From an uncultured Acidobacteriia bacterium (GTDB lineage: Bacteria > Acidobacteriota > Terriglobia > Bryobacterales > Bryobacteraceae), in the NCBI GenBank assembly GCA_903828455.1, contig CAIKMJ010000069.1, forward strand, positions 33,106-97,105: a stretch of 64,000 nt of DNA, in the 5' to 3' direction. Every line of letters begins with the position of its first letter. Position 1 is the stretch's first letter. Below the pieces are notes generated by a model that had not been told where the DNA came from, did not search any database, and saw only the letters and a list, made by a program, of their open reading frames with translations. The position numbers and the translations under genes were made by a program. This document shows, piece by piece, positions 63,959-64,000 of the stretch.

Positions 63959-64000
63959 TGGCGGGTAGCGTTTTTCAAACTTCTCCCGTTTGAAGGAGCA
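63947..64000 (-). CDS. 3' end of an unidentified minus-strand gene
   Basis: The minus frame entering from the right edge reads SFKREKFEKRYPPKAA and stops at 63947-63949. The charged composition looks like a real protein end, and a terminator-like hairpin covers the stop. Too short to name. Confidence 0.35.
   Translation of the reverse strand, partial: CSFKREKFEKRYPPKAA

Overview
Organism. A GC-rich chromosomal window, most likely from an Acidobacteriota member of the Bryobacterales/Solibacter type. The pointers are a DUF1592 plus DUF1552 pair, a VWFA-related secreted protein of the acidobacterial type, secreted 'GKPDFSGVW' proteins, two PEP-CTERM proteins, an arylsulfotransferase-like protein and a two-subunit periplasmic molybdenum hydroxylase. 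No phage, transposon, integrase or CRISPR array was seen. Two tRNA genes are present (Pro-TGG and Val-TAC).

Layout. 0-9 kb: a tandem pair of secreted metallophosphoesterases (the first cut by the window edge), then minus-strand genes for an iron-sulfur/molybdopterin oxidoreductase, an arylsulfotransferase-like protein, a DinB-fold protein and a secreted protein. 9-13 kb: a J-domain membrane protein, a NusG-like antiterminator, UDP-xylose synthase and UDP-glucose dehydrogenase. 13-16 kb: a Cys-rich secreted peptide and two paralogous PEP-CTERM proteins. 16-23 kb: acetyl-CoA synthetase, a secreted Acidobacteria-type protein, pirin and the helicase HrpB. 23-28 kb: three consecutive GT39-like membrane glycosyltransferases. 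28-38 kb: an MBL hydrolase, then a long plus-strand run (GHMP kinase, CPBP protease, BamE-like protein, DUF1592, DUF1552, ankyrin protein), an epimerase close to GDP-mannose 3,5-epimerase and a small cytochrome c. 39-46 kb: a minus-strand housekeeping run (radical SAM, TIM-barrel isomerase, AsnS, Ddl, C-terminal protease, glutamate dehydrogenase). 46-54 kb: the glycosylation locus. 54-64 kb: TMTC-like TPR protein, KdsC, TilS, FtsH, Gph, tandem UspA and a VWFA protein.

Main discovery. The 46.2-53.6 kb segment looks like a compact protein N-glycosylation system. It holds an ABC exporter (candidate flippase), a clear homologue of eukaryotic Alg1, an Alg11-like glycosyltransferase, a MurG-like (Alg13/14-type) glycosyltransferase and an STT3-family oligosaccharyltransferase. 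The first three genes overlap by 4 bases on the minus strand. The other two diverge from them across a 24-base gap. The layout resembles the eukaryotic order of lipid-linked oligosaccharide assembly: a second HexNAc, then the first mannose, then later mannoses, flipping and en bloc transfer.

Genome-scale signals. Plus-strand G/C skew flips from G-rich (1-23 kb) to C-rich (about 28-54 kb) and back (after 58 kb), whatever the gene orientation. This suggests an inverted block. Several plus-strand genes at 50-58 kb have no Shine-Dalgarno sequence and carry a -10-like hexamer 6-7 bases before the start, which suggests leaderless mRNAs. Short tandem repeats of 12, 15 or 18 bp recur next to or inside gene ends.
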